Shown here: piece after piece, positions 34,996 to 43,740 of the stretch | Position numbering within the stretch: position 1 is the first letter of the stretch | Layout of the letters: every line of letters begins with the position of its first letter | Assembly (NCBI GenBank): GCA_963674545.2 | Contig: CAXXFB010000001.1 | Coordinates: 1,364,001 to 1,428,000 of the forward strand | Direction of reading: 5' to 3' | DNA: 64,000 nucleotides | From: JABGQS01 sp963674545 | GTDB lineage: Bacteria; Bacillota; Clostridia; Christensenellales; SZUA-584 | Notes under the pieces: model-generated | Databases searched by the model: none | Seen by the model: the letters and a program-made list of their open reading frames with translations, nothing else | What the model was told of the DNA's origin: nothing | Position numbers and translations under genes: made by a program

Positions 34996-35973
34996 TTATA
35001 TGTACAAAGCTTTTTTAGCGGCCTGCGCAATCCTCTCGGGCGTTGGCACGTTGGCATCCTCCAGTTTTCTTGAGTAAGGCATAGGTATCTGAGCCGTGCA
35101 CACCCTCTCTATCGGAGCATCCAGGTATTTGAATACAGCATTCTGAACCTCGAAAGCTATCTCAGCACCAAACCCGCTGAATTCGTTGGTCTCGTGCACA
35201 ATGACGAGCCTCCCTGTCTTTTTCACAGACTCACAGATAGTATCTATATCCAGCGGCACAATCGTCCTTGGGTCTATGACCTCTGCATCAACACCATCAT
35301 ATTCCAGCATCTTTGCCGCGTCAAGCGCCTTTTGCACCATAAATGAAGTCGCTATAATGGTGACGTCTTTACCCTGACGCCTTATATCCGCAACTCCGAA
35401 CGGTATTAGGTATTCTTCGTCCGGAACCTCACCCCGTGTAGCGTATAGCATCTTATGCTCACAGAAAACAACCGGGTTATCATCACGTATCGCCGTCTTT
35501 AGCAGCCCCTTTGCGTCAGCTGGAGTTGCCGGGCATACTACTTTGAGCCCCGGTACGTTTGAAAACAGCGACTCAAAGTTCTGCGCATGCTGCGCTCCGT
35601 TGCCTCTGCCGCATCCCTGCTGAACACGCAGAGTGTACGGGACCTTAACCCTTCCGTTGCTCATATAGTGTATCTTTGCAGTCTGGTTGATAAGCTGATC
35701 CATAGCGCACAGTATGAAGTCAACGTACTGCAGCTCTACTACAGCCCTTGCACCGGATATGCTTGCACCAAGCCCTGCGCCTACGAAGGCTGCTTCGCTA
35801 ATCGGCGTGTTTCGTATTCTCTTTGTTCCGAACTCTTCTGTCAGACCCAGCGAGCACCCGAACACACCGCCAAAACATGCTATGTCTTCGCCCATCATAA
35901 ACACCATTGGGTCTCTTCTCATTTCTTCCGCAAGCGCGTCTCTTATTGCTATTGAGTATTTTATCTTTGCCAT
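34996..35973 (-). CDS. TPP-dependent 2-oxoacid/acetoin dehydrogenase E1, beta subunit
   Basis: 325 residues, the length of AcoB/PdhB. Motifs: MGEDIACFGGVFGCSLGL, TPISEAAFVGAGLGASISGARAVVELQYVDF (the family's TPISE and catalytic Glu/His neighbourhood), RVQQGCGRGNGAQHAQNFESLF, PATPADAKGLLKTAIRDDNPVVFCEHKMLY and VHETNEFSGFGAEIA. It pairs with the alpha subunit 18 bp upstream. No E2 or E3 gene lies in the window, so the alpha2beta2 enzyme may serve another acceptor or a specialised sugar intermediate. Confidence 0.94.
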   Translation of the reverse strand: MAKIKYSIAIRDALAEEMRRDPMVFMMGEDIACFGGVFGCSLGLTEEFGTKRIRNTPISEAAFVGAGLGASISGARAVVELQYVDFILCAMDQLINQTAKIHYMSNGRVKVPYTLRVQQGCGRGNGAQHAQNFESLFSNVPGLKVVCPATPADAKGLLKTAIRDDNPVVFCEHKMLYATRGEVPDEEYLIPFGVADIRRQGKDVTIIATSFMVQKALDAAKMLEYDGVDAEVIDPRTIVPLDIDTICESVKKTGRLVIVHETNEFSGFGAEIAFEVQNAVFKYLDAPIERVCTAQIPMPYSRKLEDANVPTPERIAQAAKKALYI

Positions 35974-35991
35974 CAGTTAGTTTTCTCCTAT

Positions 35992-36960
35992 TTACGCGAA
36001 CAGGTTAGCCATCAGCTGTGAGACGTCCGGATCTGGGCTTGAGCCTGCAAAGTCTATTGACTCCTGCACTGCCTTGTCCGTCTTTTCCTGAATATCTTTT
36101 AGCTGCCGCTGTGTTGTTATGCCCTCTTTGGTAAGGTAGTCACCAAACCTGTCGATGCAGCATTTTTCTTTCCATGCGTCCACTTCTTCTTTAGAGCGAT
36201 ATCCGCCGTAAGAATATGTATCGCCCGGCCAGTGCCCCAGCCACCTGTATGTCTTGCATTCCACAAGCGACGGACCTTCTCCCGCTCTGGCACGCTCAAT
36301 CGCATCTTCGAATGCTTGACCCATCTTGAATATATCGTTGCCGTCTACAGTAACGCCCGGCATATCATAGCCTTTTGCACGCACAGATATGTCCTGCACG
36401 CTGCAGCTTTCCTCTGCTGTTGTGAATACCTGATACATGTTGTTCTCGCAAACGAATATAACGGGCAGTTTCCACACCGAAGCTAAGTTCATGCTCTCGT
36501 GGGTAACGCCTTCGTTCGACGCACCTTCACCGAAGAAACAGAAAACCACATTGTCAGTTTCTTTCATCTCTTTGAGAGTGAATGCCGCTCCCACAGCAAG
36601 GCTTGTGCCACCGGCAACTATGCCGTTCGTTCCCAATAGACCGTTCTCTATGTCGAATATGTGCATAGAGCCGCCCTTGCCGCCGCATATGCCTGTGGCC
36701 TTTCCGTAAAGCTCTGCCATCATCTTATTAAGGTCGAGTCCAAGGGCTACGCAGTGCCCCAGGCCGCGGTGTGTACTGGTTGCAAGGTCGCCTTTTTTCA
36801 TTAGCGCAGCAGCCGTTGCCGCTATTGCCTCTTCGCCGATATACGGATGCAGAGAGCCTGTTACCAAACCTTCGCTGTAAAGCCGCACCGTCGCTTCTTC
36901 GAACGTGCGCATCCTTGCCATCGTTTCATATATCTTTATCAGTTCTTCGTTGTTAAACAC
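35992..36960 (-). CDS. TPP-dependent 2-oxoacid/acetoin dehydrogenase E1, alpha subunit, GTG start
   Basis: 322 residues, the AcoA/PdhA length. TPP-binding motif: FCFFGEGASNEGVTHESMNLASVWKLPVIFVCENN (GEG through ENN). Also GGKGGSMHIFD, the conserved E1-alpha phosphate-loop region, and TYRWLGHWPGDTYSYRxKEE. GGAGG lies 5 bp before the GTG at 36958-36960. It decarboxylates a 2-oxoacid or cleaves acetoin on TPP. It follows an SDR gene by 19 bp. Confidence 0.94.
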   Translation of the reverse strand: MFNNEELIKIYETMARMRTFEEATVRLYSEGLVTGSLHPYIGEEAIAATAAALMKKGDLATSTHRGLGHCVALGLDLNKMMAELYGKATGICGGKGGSMHIFDIENGLLGTNGIVAGGTSLAVGAAFTLKEMKETDNVVFCFFGEGASNEGVTHESMNLASVWKLPVIFVCENNMYQVFTTAEESCSVQDISVRAKGYDMPGVTVDGNDIFKMGQAFEDAIERARAGEGPSLVECKTYRWLGHWPGDTYSYGGYRSKEEVDAWKEKCCIDRFGDYLTKEGITTQRQLKDIQEKTDKAVQESIDFAGSSPDPDVSQLMANLFA

Positions 36961-36979
36961 TTTTTCCTCCGTTGTCGCA

Positions 36980-37711
36980 TCAGTCCATGAAAAGCCCGCC
37001 GTCTACATCAAGTATCTCCCCAGTGATATATCCGGCTTTTTCGTCAGATGCAAGAAATACCGCTGCTTTTGCTATATCTTCCGGCCTTCCCAGGCCTAGC
37101 GGCGTTGCTTTTTCTATATTATCTCTAATTGTCAGCATAGGTGTATCTATCGGCCCCGGGCTGATTGCGTTCACCCTTATTCTGTATGGAGCAAGATATC
37201 TTGCAAGGTGTATAGTCAACACATTTAGTCCTGCTTTTGAACACACATAGTTTGCCCCTACGTTCATTCCGCCCGTCTTGGCTGCCCCGGCGGTTATGTT
37301 TATGATACACCCCTTCTTCTGTTCTTTGAAAACGGGTACGATCTCTCTGCAGCACAGGAATGAACCTTTAAGGTTGATGTCTATAACTCTGTCCCAAGCT
37401 TCATCCGTAACGTCTTCTATTTTGCCAATAAAAATGATTCCGGCGGCGTTGACCAGCGTATCGATTTTTCCAAAGTCGCTTATGATCCCTTTTATAGCCT
37501 CTGATACGCTGCTGCTGTCAGATATATCAATATAAAAAGCTTTTGCGTTTCCGTCGCCTTCCTCTATCTCGGCCGCGGTTTGCTCCGCTTTTTTCATATC
37601 GATATCGCATATGCATACATATGCGCCCAGCTGTGCAAACTCCAAAGCTGTAGCTTTGCCTATCCCACTGCCGGCTCCTGTTATCATGACGACTGTGTTA
37701 TCATATTCCAT
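36980..37711 (-). CDS. Short-chain dehydrogenase/reductase
   Basis: 243 residues. Cofactor loop TGAGSGIGKATAL (about 10-22), NNAG equivalent VNAAGIIFIG, and catalytic Tyr-x-x-x-Lys in NYVCSKAGL with the preceding Ser-equivalent region INITAGA. A C-terminal GGLFMD ending (DVDGGLFMD) is typical. NAD(P)-dependent sugar or polyol oxidoreductase; substrate unknown. It overlaps the cupin gene by 11 bp. Confidence 0.93.
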   Translation of the reverse strand: MEYDNTVVMITGAGSGIGKATALEFAQLGAYVCICDIDMKKAEQTAAEIEEGDGNAKAFYIDISDSSSVSEAIKGIISDFGKIDTLVNAAGIIFIGKIEDVTDEAWDRVIDINLKGSFLCCREIVPVFKEQKKGCIINITAGAAKTGGMNVGANYVCSKAGLNVLTIHLARYLAPYRIRVNAISPGPIDTPMLTIRDNIEKATPLGLGRPEDIAKAAVFLASDEKAGYITGEILDVDGGLFMD

Positions 37712-38117
37712 GATTATTACCTTCCTCCAGAAATGTTCTCGTTTTTTCTATAAGTTCCGGATATTTACCGTATGGTGCAAAGGCCGGTGTAAATATACAT
37801 AACAGCTCCAGCGTTTCATCGCTGCTTGTATTGACACATTCGTGCACAGAATCCTTCTTTGCATAGATAAAACCGTTTGCAGGCACGTCCATTTCTTCTC
37901 CGTCGATAACTGCTTTGCCTGCGATGTTAAAATGTATTATCTCGTCGCAATCCGGATGTTTATGCCCTTCTGATATTCCTCCCGGCGGCAGGGTCGCAGT
38001 AACAATATTTACGCCTTTAGCATTGCCGATGTCAGGAGAAAACACAATCCGTATCTGCCGCTTGATATCATCTCCGAATTCTTCATACGGCATTTTATCC
38101 GTATCATAAACATTCAT
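37701..38117 (-). CDS. Cupin-domain protein
   Basis: 138 residues with one cupin fold: GGISEGHKHPDCDEIIHFNIAGKAVIDGEE is motif 1 (HxHxxxDE-like metal site) and PANGFIYAKKDSVHECVN is motif 2 with its His. Such small cupins include sugar isomerases and metal-dependent binding proteins; the activity is not predictable. It lies 11 bp after the transketolase C-terminal gene. Confidence 0.88.
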   Translation of the reverse strand: MNVYDTDKMPYEEFGDDIKRQIRIVFSPDIGNAKGVNIVTATLPPGGISEGHKHPDCDEIIHFNIAGKAVIDGEEMDVPANGFIYAKKDSVHECVNTSSDETLELLCIFTPAFAPYGKYPELIEKTRTFLEEGNNHGI

Positions 38118-38128
38118 AGCTATCTCCT

Positions 38129-39088
38129 CTAAACAAGCTCCATCGCCGCTTCAACGATTCTTTCACTGGTCAGCCCATACTTTTCAAACAGCTCGGAAAT
38201 AGTGCCTGACTCCCCGAAGCTGTCCATTATTCCCACCATCTTTACAGGCACAGGATTATCACATAAAGCTTCCAGCACAGCGCTGCCCACTCCGCCTATT
38301 ACCGAATGGTTCTCGGCAGTCACTGCTTTGCCTGTCTTCCTAACCGACTCCGCCACAGTCTGTTTATCAAACGGCTTAATCGCGGACAGGTTGATAACTT
38401 CAGCATCTATACCCTTTTCTTTAAGCGTTTGTGCGGCTTTTAAGCACCTTGGCACCATAAGCCCGGAGCCTATTAAGGTTATTTCGCTACCGCTTTTAAG
38501 TACGCTAGATTTGCCAACCTCGAATTTATGGTCTTCCGGAACGCACTGAAAATCATACTCTGCGACATCTCCTCTTATCATGCGCACATAAACCGGACCG
38601 TCTATTTCCATCATTGCTAGAAGCGCCTGCTTTAATTCAAACGGGTCAGCTGTCTCTATCACAGTTATGTTTGGAATAGAGCGCATTATCGCAATATCGT
38701 TTACCGACTGATGTGTGGCTCCTGTGTTCGGAGTAGTCAGTCCGGAATAGCAGCCGATTAGCTTTGCGTTAGCTTCAGCGTATCCTACCTGTATGAATAT
38801 CTGGTCGCATGCCCGTCTTGTCAGAAACGAGCTGAACAACGGAACTATAGGTATAAATCCCGATCTTGCAACTCCGAAAGCAAAACTTATTCCGCTCTGT
38901 TCGGCAACACCCGTAGTTACGAACCTGTCAGGGAACGTGTCTCTGAATTCAAGTATATTAGTTGCTGTACCGGTTTCGCAGTCTATAACAACTGCTTTTT
39001 CATTGTTCCTGCCTATCTCGACCAGTGTATCTCCCAGTGTTGCACGCATACCCTTCAAGGATGCGCCGTACATTTTCTTTTCACTCAT
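38129..39088 (-). CDS. Transketolase-like protein, C-terminal (pyrimidine/regulatory) subunit
   Basis: 319 residues from ATG 39088, whose ATGA overlaps the stop of the N-terminal subunit gene, so the two are translationally coupled. Contains the pyrimidine-binding domain TTGVAEQSGISFAFGVARSGFIPIVPLFSSF with the catalytic Glu, THQSVNDIAIMRSIPNITVIETADPFE, and the C-terminal domain KVxxxD-like segment. Split transketolases of this kind move ketol groups between sugars in Firmicutes and Archaea; its acceptor here is unknown. Confidence 0.93.
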   Translation of the reverse strand: MSEKKMYGASLKGMRATLGDTLVEIGRNNEKAVVIDCETGTATNILEFRDTFPDRFVTTGVAEQSGISFAFGVARSGFIPIVPLFSSFLTRRACDQIFIQVGYAEANAKLIGCYSGLTTPNTGATHQSVNDIAIMRSIPNITVIETADPFELKQALLAMMEIDGPVYVRMIRGDVAEYDFQCVPEDHKFEVGKSSVLKSGSEITLIGSGLMVPRCLKAAQTLKEKGIDAEVINLSAIKPFDKQTVAESVRKTGKAVTAENHSVIGGVGSAVLEALCDNPVPVKMVGIMDSFGESGTISELFEKYGLTSERIVEAAMELV

Positions 39089-39981
39089 AGTCCCAGCTCC
39101 TTCATGCACTTTTCATATAAATCATCATCAAGATGCCCTGCGTGCCAGTTTATAGCATCTTTCATCATAAAGGATATTGGCTTGCCTTTCAGTGTATCGG
39201 CGATTATGACTCTTGGTTTGCCGGGTGCTGTTTCGATTTTTTTCGCCTTATCTATAGCATCGATTATCTGTCCTATGTCATGTCCGTCTATCCTCTGCAC
39301 ATGCCACCCGAACGACTCCCATTTGTCAGTGAACGGCTCTAAGTCCATGACTTCATAAGTCGAAGCTGAAATTATATATTTGTTGTAGTCGACAATAGCT
39401 ATAAGATTGTCAAGGTTCTGCTGGTGAGCAAGCATCGCGCCTTCCCAGGTCTGGCCTTCTGTACACTCGCCATCCCCGAGAATAACATAAACATTATAAG
39501 GAGGAATTTTATGTTTGTTCACCAGCCTAGACGCCCATGCCATGCCGCATCCGTTCGAAAGCCCCATCCCAAGAGAGCCCGTCGGAGCTTCGATTCCTTT
39601 AAGTTCCATGTTGCAGTGTTCCTGCAAGCATCCGTCAACTCGGTTGAATTCATTGAACAGCACATCCCGCTCAAAATACCCACGCCATGCCATTGCGCAG
39701 TACTGCAGTGCAGAGCAGTGCCCTTTGGAGAGTATCAGTCTGTCTCGCTCTTCCCACTCCGGCTCATCCGGTTTCAAGTTGAGCACATGTGCATACAGCA
39801 CAGCCATGATATCTGCACTCGAAAGTTCACCGCCAACGTGGCTCGATTGCGTGCCCGAGTAGTATGTCAATTCAATAACATCACGCCGCAGCTGCAACGC
39901 AAATTCTTCAATCTCTGCCTTTGTCATCTTTGGTTTATAACTGCTTATTACAGGCAGTTTGCTTTTATTCTTGTATAACAA
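39085..39981 (-). CDS. Transketolase-like protein, N-terminal (TPP phosphate-binding) subunit
   Basis: 298 residues. TPP motif ILGDGECTEGQTWEGAMLAHQQNLDNLIAIVDYNK (GDG through NK) and the N-terminal SSHVGGELSSADIMAVLYAHVLNL and LSKGHCSALQYCAMAWRGYF segments are all typical of transketolase N-terminal subunits. Heterodimerises with the next protein. It follows the UlaG-like gene by 43 bp and has an AGGAGG site before its ATG. Confidence 0.95.
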   Translation of the reverse strand: MLYKNKSKLPVISSYKPKMTKAEIEEFALQLRRDVIELTYYSGTQSSHVGGELSSADIMAVLYAHVLNLKPDEPEWEERDRLILSKGHCSALQYCAMAWRGYFERDVLFNEFNRVDGCLQEHCNMELKGIEAPTGSLGMGLSNGCGMAWASRLVNKHKIPPYNVYVILGDGECTEGQTWEGAMLAHQQNLDNLIAIVDYNKYIISASTYEVMDLEPFTDKWESFGWHVQRIDGHDIGQIIDAIDKAKKIETAPGKPRVIIADTLKGKPISFMMKDAINWHAGHLDDDLYEKCMKELGL

Positions 39982-40024
39982 AAATACGTCCTCCTCTGAA
40001 TCTAAATTTATTTAAACATAATCA

Positions 40025-40795
40025 TTAATTACTGAACTTTTTCATCTCGCCCTGTGCGAAAAATACTGTTTCACTTTGCGGCGCAATTCTTCTCATTTCT
40101 TCATCAAATTTCTGCGGGTCTCCGCCGTGTACAGCAAAAGTCCAGAAATGGCAGGGTATCGCATACTTTGCTCCTGTGTCTCGTACAAGCTTTGCAGCTT
40201 CCGACGAATCAAGATTGCCGTATGCACCGTTTATTGGCAGTATGATGATATCAGGCTTTGCTTCTATAGCCTGTTTCATATTCTCCGGCCGGTATGCGGT
40301 GTCACCGGTGTAATATATAGTCATCCCGCCAAGCTCTATAAGCGCCCCTATCGCATCCGGCGCCAGTTCTCCATGGTCTGCATAAACTCCGGTAAACTTC
40401 ACCCAGCCAAGATCAACACTCTTACCTTCATCAATTTCAATGAGTTTGTTTTCGTCCAGCGCCATCTCCCGGTATATCTGCGAAGAAGGCAAAGATCCCA
40501 CAAACCGTGTCTTTTCATTTGCCATGACCTCCGGCAGTGCATCGACGTCAAAATGGTCGAGGTGTTCATGCGTAGAAAAAACTATGTCGGCATCAAGCTC
40601 TCCGGGTGATATGAGCTTTGCCGACAATCTCTTGAACCCAAACTCGCGCTCGCAGCAGTCCGAAAGATATGGGTCTATTGCTACCTGCCTGCCGCTGGAG
40701 TCCTTTATCAGGAATCCTGCCTGGCCCAGCCAGAAAACTGCTATCTCATTTTCATTAACTTTTGTATTCTTAATTTTTTCAGCAAGCTCGCTCAT
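40025..40795 (-). CDS. UlaG-like metallo-beta-lactamase-fold hydrolase
   Basis: 256 residues from ATG 40795. Metal-binding motif THEHLDHFD (HxHxDH), then YADHGEL and YTGDTAYRP with the bridging Asp, and CHFWTFAVHGGD near the end. The order AVFWLGQAGFLIKDSSGRQVAIDPYLSD matches UlaG (L-ascorbate-6-phosphate lactonase) and related RNA/phosphodiester hydrolases. A lactonase role fits an SDR/ADH oxidation pathway but is inference. The longer frame upstream (TTG at 40834) overlaps the LRR gene and has no better ribosome binding site. Confidence 0.85.
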   Translation of the reverse strand: MSELAEKIKNTKVNENEIAVFWLGQAGFLIKDSSGRQVAIDPYLSDCCEREFGFKRLSAKLISPGELDADIVFSTHEHLDHFDVDALPEVMANEKTRFVGSLPSSQIYREMALDENKLIEIDEGKSVDLGWVKFTGVYADHGELAPDAIGALIELGGMTIYYTGDTAYRPENMKQAIEAKPDIIILPINGAYGNLDSSEAAKLVRDTGAKYAIPCHFWTFAVHGGDPQKFDEEMRRIAPQSETVFFAQGEMKKFSN

Positions 40796-40812
40796 ATCCG
40801 CTCTTCCGTCCT

Positions 40813-41607
40813 CTATCTTAATATTTCTTCGCAATTTAGGTTTTCCAAAGATGAATAGTCTGTTATAGGGTTGTCCCTTATGTACAACTTATCTAGATTT
40901 GTTAGCCCTGAAACAGGCTCGATATCTTCGATGTAGTTACTGTCAAGGTACAGCACTCTAAGATTCTGCAGGTTCCTCAAAGGGCTTATATCCTCAATAA
41001 GGTTTGCAGATGCTCCCAACTCTTCAAGGTTCACAAGGCTGCTGAGTGCAGAGATGTCGCTTATTGGGTTAAGCTGCAGCGTAAGTTGCTTTAATCCCCG
41101 AAGGCTTCTTATAGGCTCAAGGTCTATCACGCTGGTTCCCCACAGCGTCAGTGACTCCAGCGATGTTAAACTGCATATCGGGGAAAGATCTGAAACCGGC
41201 GTCATTATTATTCCAAGCATCTCTATATTTTCTAGATTTTCAAGTCCCGAAAGGTCATCTATGTCCGTCTCCCAGAACGTAAGGTCTTTTAAGTTTTCAA
41301 GCTCCCCTATAGGTGTTATATCTTCCACGGAAGCGCCGTAAACCATAAGCTCTTCTATGTTAGGAAAATACTTCAAATCTTCAAACGAAATGGGCAGGTC
41401 GTAATAGCAATCGAGAGCGGTCAGGTTTTCAGCGTCTTCAAAGCTCACCTCAGCGTCACTATCAAGCTCTAATGTATCTCTGACGCACATTGCAAAAACT
41501 TCGTCGCTGAACTCAACGTTTTTACTGCCGCAGCCTGCCGCAGAAAAAAGCGAAAGCACGATAATTAATGAAAACAGCAGTGTTATCGTAAGTTTTACCT
41601 TTTTCAT
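40813..41607 (-). CDS. Leucine-rich repeat lipoprotein
   Basis: 264 residues. Lipoprotein signal (MKKVKLTITLLFSLIIVLSLFSAAGC, Cys26) followed by a short cap domain (about 30-65). About eight 22-residue leucine-rich repeats of the internalin/SDS22 type follow, of the form L-x-x-L-x-L-x-x-N/T-x-I-x-D-I-x-P-L. The lipid anchor puts it outside. It lies between the ABC permease and UlaG-like genes with 21 and 17 bp gaps, an unexpected place for an LRR protein. Role unknown; a surface receptor or polymer binder. Confidence 0.88.
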   Translation of the reverse strand: MKKVKLTITLLFSLIIVLSLFSAAGCGSKNVEFSDEVFAMCVRDTLELDSDAEVSFEDAENLTALDCYYDLPISFEDLKYFPNIEELMVYGASVEDITPIGELENLKDLTFWETDIDDLSGLENLENIEMLGIIMTPVSDLSPICSLTSLESLTLWGTSVIDLEPIRSLRGLKQLTLQLNPISDISALSSLVNLEELGASANLIEDISPLRNLQNLRVLYLDSNYIEDIEPVSGLTNLDKLYIRDNPITDYSSLENLNCEEILR

Positions 41608-41628
41608 CTAAACTTCTCCATTCGTTCT

Positions 41629-42654
41629 CTATGAACGTACTTTTCTGTTTCTTCTCAATATATCGAGGAACACAGCCAGAAGTATGATCACACCTGTTAC
41701 TACTCCCTGAAGAAAGGTGTTCACTCCCACTACAACAAGCCCGTTGTTGAGTACATTCATTATAAGCACGCCGATAAGCGTTCCGATAACAGAACCCGAG
41801 CCTCCCGTCAGGCTAATGCCGCCGATTGCTGTAGCCGCTATTATCTGCAGCTCCCAGCCCTGCCCGATAGGCGGGTAACCCTGCCGGGTGAATGCAGCGA
41901 CCAGCATTCCTGAAAGCCCCGCCAGCATGCTCGTTATAACAAAATTTATATACCTTACTTTATTTGTGTTTATGCCTGCAAGCTTTGCAACTTCCCTGTT
42001 GCTCCCCGTTGCATAAATGTTCCTTCCGAAAGTTGTCCTTCTAAGCAGTATCTCGAAAATAATTATCAGTATTATAAATAAAATCACAGGGAGCGATATA
42101 CCCCCATATTCTGAAAGAGTTATCTCAAACCTTCCGATACCATCCATGAAGAACAGCGGAAGAGGATATATCGGGTTACCGTTCGTTATTACCATTATTG
42201 CACCACGCACCGCATACAGAGTCGCTATTGTCGCTATAAACGGCGGAAGATTTAGATTGACCACTAGACCAGCGTTTATGAACCCGACAATAGAACAAAC
42301 TACAAGCGTTATCAGCATACACAATATCACACCTATCCACTCGTTCGGCGTATCAAGCATACCGAAACAATTGAACTCCATCATTATGTAAGTACTGAAA
42401 ACTGCCCCCAGTCCTGCTGTTGACCCAACAGAAATGTCGATATCGCCGCCTATTATTACCAGCGTAACTCCTATCGCTACAATGCCGTAGAAAGCAAGCG
42501 TTTTTATAAGCGAGAATACATTTGCCTGGGAAATGAATTGCGGATTAATAATTGAAAAGATGATTATCAACGCTATCAGCGCACCAAGTATTGCTGTTAT
42601 ATCGCTTTGCGCAATTTTATTCAGTATTGTTGAATTATGATTACCTTTTTTCAA
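41629..42654 (-). CDS. Sugar ABC transporter permease (RbsC-type), TTG start
   Basis: 341 residues with about ten membrane helices. Family landmarks: VTLVIIGGDIDISVGSTAGLGAVFSTYIM (the RbsC signature), NLPPFIATIATLYAVRGAIMV, YATGSNREVAKLAGINTNKVRY and IAATAIGGISLTGGSGSVIGTLIGVLIMNVLNNGL (EAA-like loop region). The TTG (42652-42654) is preceded by GGAGG at normal distance. It pairs with the permease just upstream, giving a heterodimeric channel. Confidence 0.93.
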   Translation of the reverse strand: MKKGNHNSTILNKIAQSDITAILGALIALIIIFSIINPQFISQANVFSLIKTLAFYGIVAIGVTLVIIGGDIDISVGSTAGLGAVFSTYIMMEFNCFGMLDTPNEWIGVILCMLITLVVCSIVGFINAGLVVNLNLPPFIATIATLYAVRGAIMVITNGNPIYPLPLFFMDGIGRFEITLSEYGGISLPVILFIILIIIFEILLRRTTFGRNIYATGSNREVAKLAGINTNKVRYINFVITSMLAGLSGMLVAAFTRQGYPPIGQGWELQIIAATAIGGISLTGGSGSVIGTLIGVLIMNVLNNGLVVVGVNTFLQGVVTGVIILLAVFLDILRRNRKVRS

Positions 42655-42690
42655 GAGAACTTCCTCCTTTGAATATTAGCCTTGCCGCTA

Positions 42691-43701
42691 TCAAACTGTG
42701 TTCCCAAGCAGTTTTGTACGCCTGCGTATATCTATTAGCACCGACAGAACTATGATTATTCCAGTTATCACCTGCTGCATATGCTGGTTTACTTCAAGAA
42801 GTATTAGGACGTTTGAAACCGTCGCAAATAGTATTACTCCTATAAGCGTTCCTATCATCGATCCGGACCCGCCCGCCAGGCTTATTCCGCCTATTGCCGT
42901 AGCAGCGATTATCATCAGTTCCCAGCCCTGTCCAAAGTTCGGGTTTGCAGTTCCCTGCTTTGCAATAAGAAGTATGCTTGCAAGCCCAACCATGAAGCCG
43001 CTTATTGCAAATGTTGACATCTTGATCCTGTCTACATTTACACCGGCTATCTGTGCAACAGAAACGCTATCACCTGTCGCATAGACTTTTCTTCCATAAG
43101 AGGTTTTTCTGAGTACAAACTGCCCGGCGATTATCAGCACAATGAATATAATGAACGCCCAGCTTAGACCAAGCGGTTCCCTAGTTCCAAAATCGCTGAA
43201 TCCTTCTGTGCCCGGCGTTCCGTACACTGTGATAGAGCGTGCAAATGTCAGCACTCGTGCTGCTCCTTTGCATATCGTCAACATAGCTATCGTTGCTATG
43301 AAAGAGTTTATTTTCAGTTTGACGATACAAAAAGCGTTTACCATGGAAAGCGCAACCGTCAGAGCAAATGTTGCACATATCGCAAGACCCAGCGGAAACC
43401 CAAGTTCCTTTATAGAATATGCAAAGAACATGGATCCGAATGAGACCATAGAGCCGACAGAAATGTCGATTTCTCCGATAAGCAATATAAATGTTTCACC
43501 TATTGCCAAGAGCCCCCAGAACGCCATTGACCTTGCAAGCGCACCAAGATTTTGGGGATCAACAAAAATTGGATTGATTATCGTAACTATCCCGACTAAT
43601 GCTATCAGAGGTATCAGTACGCTGACTTCCGGAATAGCCATTATTCGCCTAAAAGCCGATTTGTTCGAGCTCTTTATAGATCCTTTGTTACTTGAGTTCA
43701 A
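42691..43701 (-). CDS. Sugar ABC transporter permease (RbsC-type), TTG start
   Basis: 336 residues, paralogous to the next gene. Has GETFILLIGEIDISVGSMVSFGSMFF, INSFIATIAMLTICKGAARVL, YATGDSVSVAQIAGVNVDRIKM and IAATAIGGISLAGGSGSMIGTLIGVILFATVSNVLIL. TTG at 43699-43701 with AAGGAGG 8 bp upstream. The pair forms the membrane part of the importer with the ATPase and binding protein upstream. Confidence 0.93.
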   Translation of the reverse strand: MNSSNKGSIKSSNKSAFRRIMAIPEVSVLIPLIALVGIVTIINPIFVDPQNLGALARSMAFWGLLAIGETFILLIGEIDISVGSMVSFGSMFFAYSIKELGFPLGLAICATFALTVALSMVNAFCIVKLKINSFIATIAMLTICKGAARVLTFARSITVYGTPGTEGFSDFGTREPLGLSWAFIIFIVLIIAGQFVLRKTSYGRKVYATGDSVSVAQIAGVNVDRIKMSTFAISGFMVGLASILLIAKQGTANPNFGQGWELMIIAATAIGGISLAGGSGSMIGTLIGVILFATVSNVLILLEVNQHMQQVITGIIIVLSVLIDIRRRTKLLGNTV

Positions 43702-43740
43702 GGTTTGTTCCTCCTTAAGTCTGTTGAATAGGTAAAAAAT

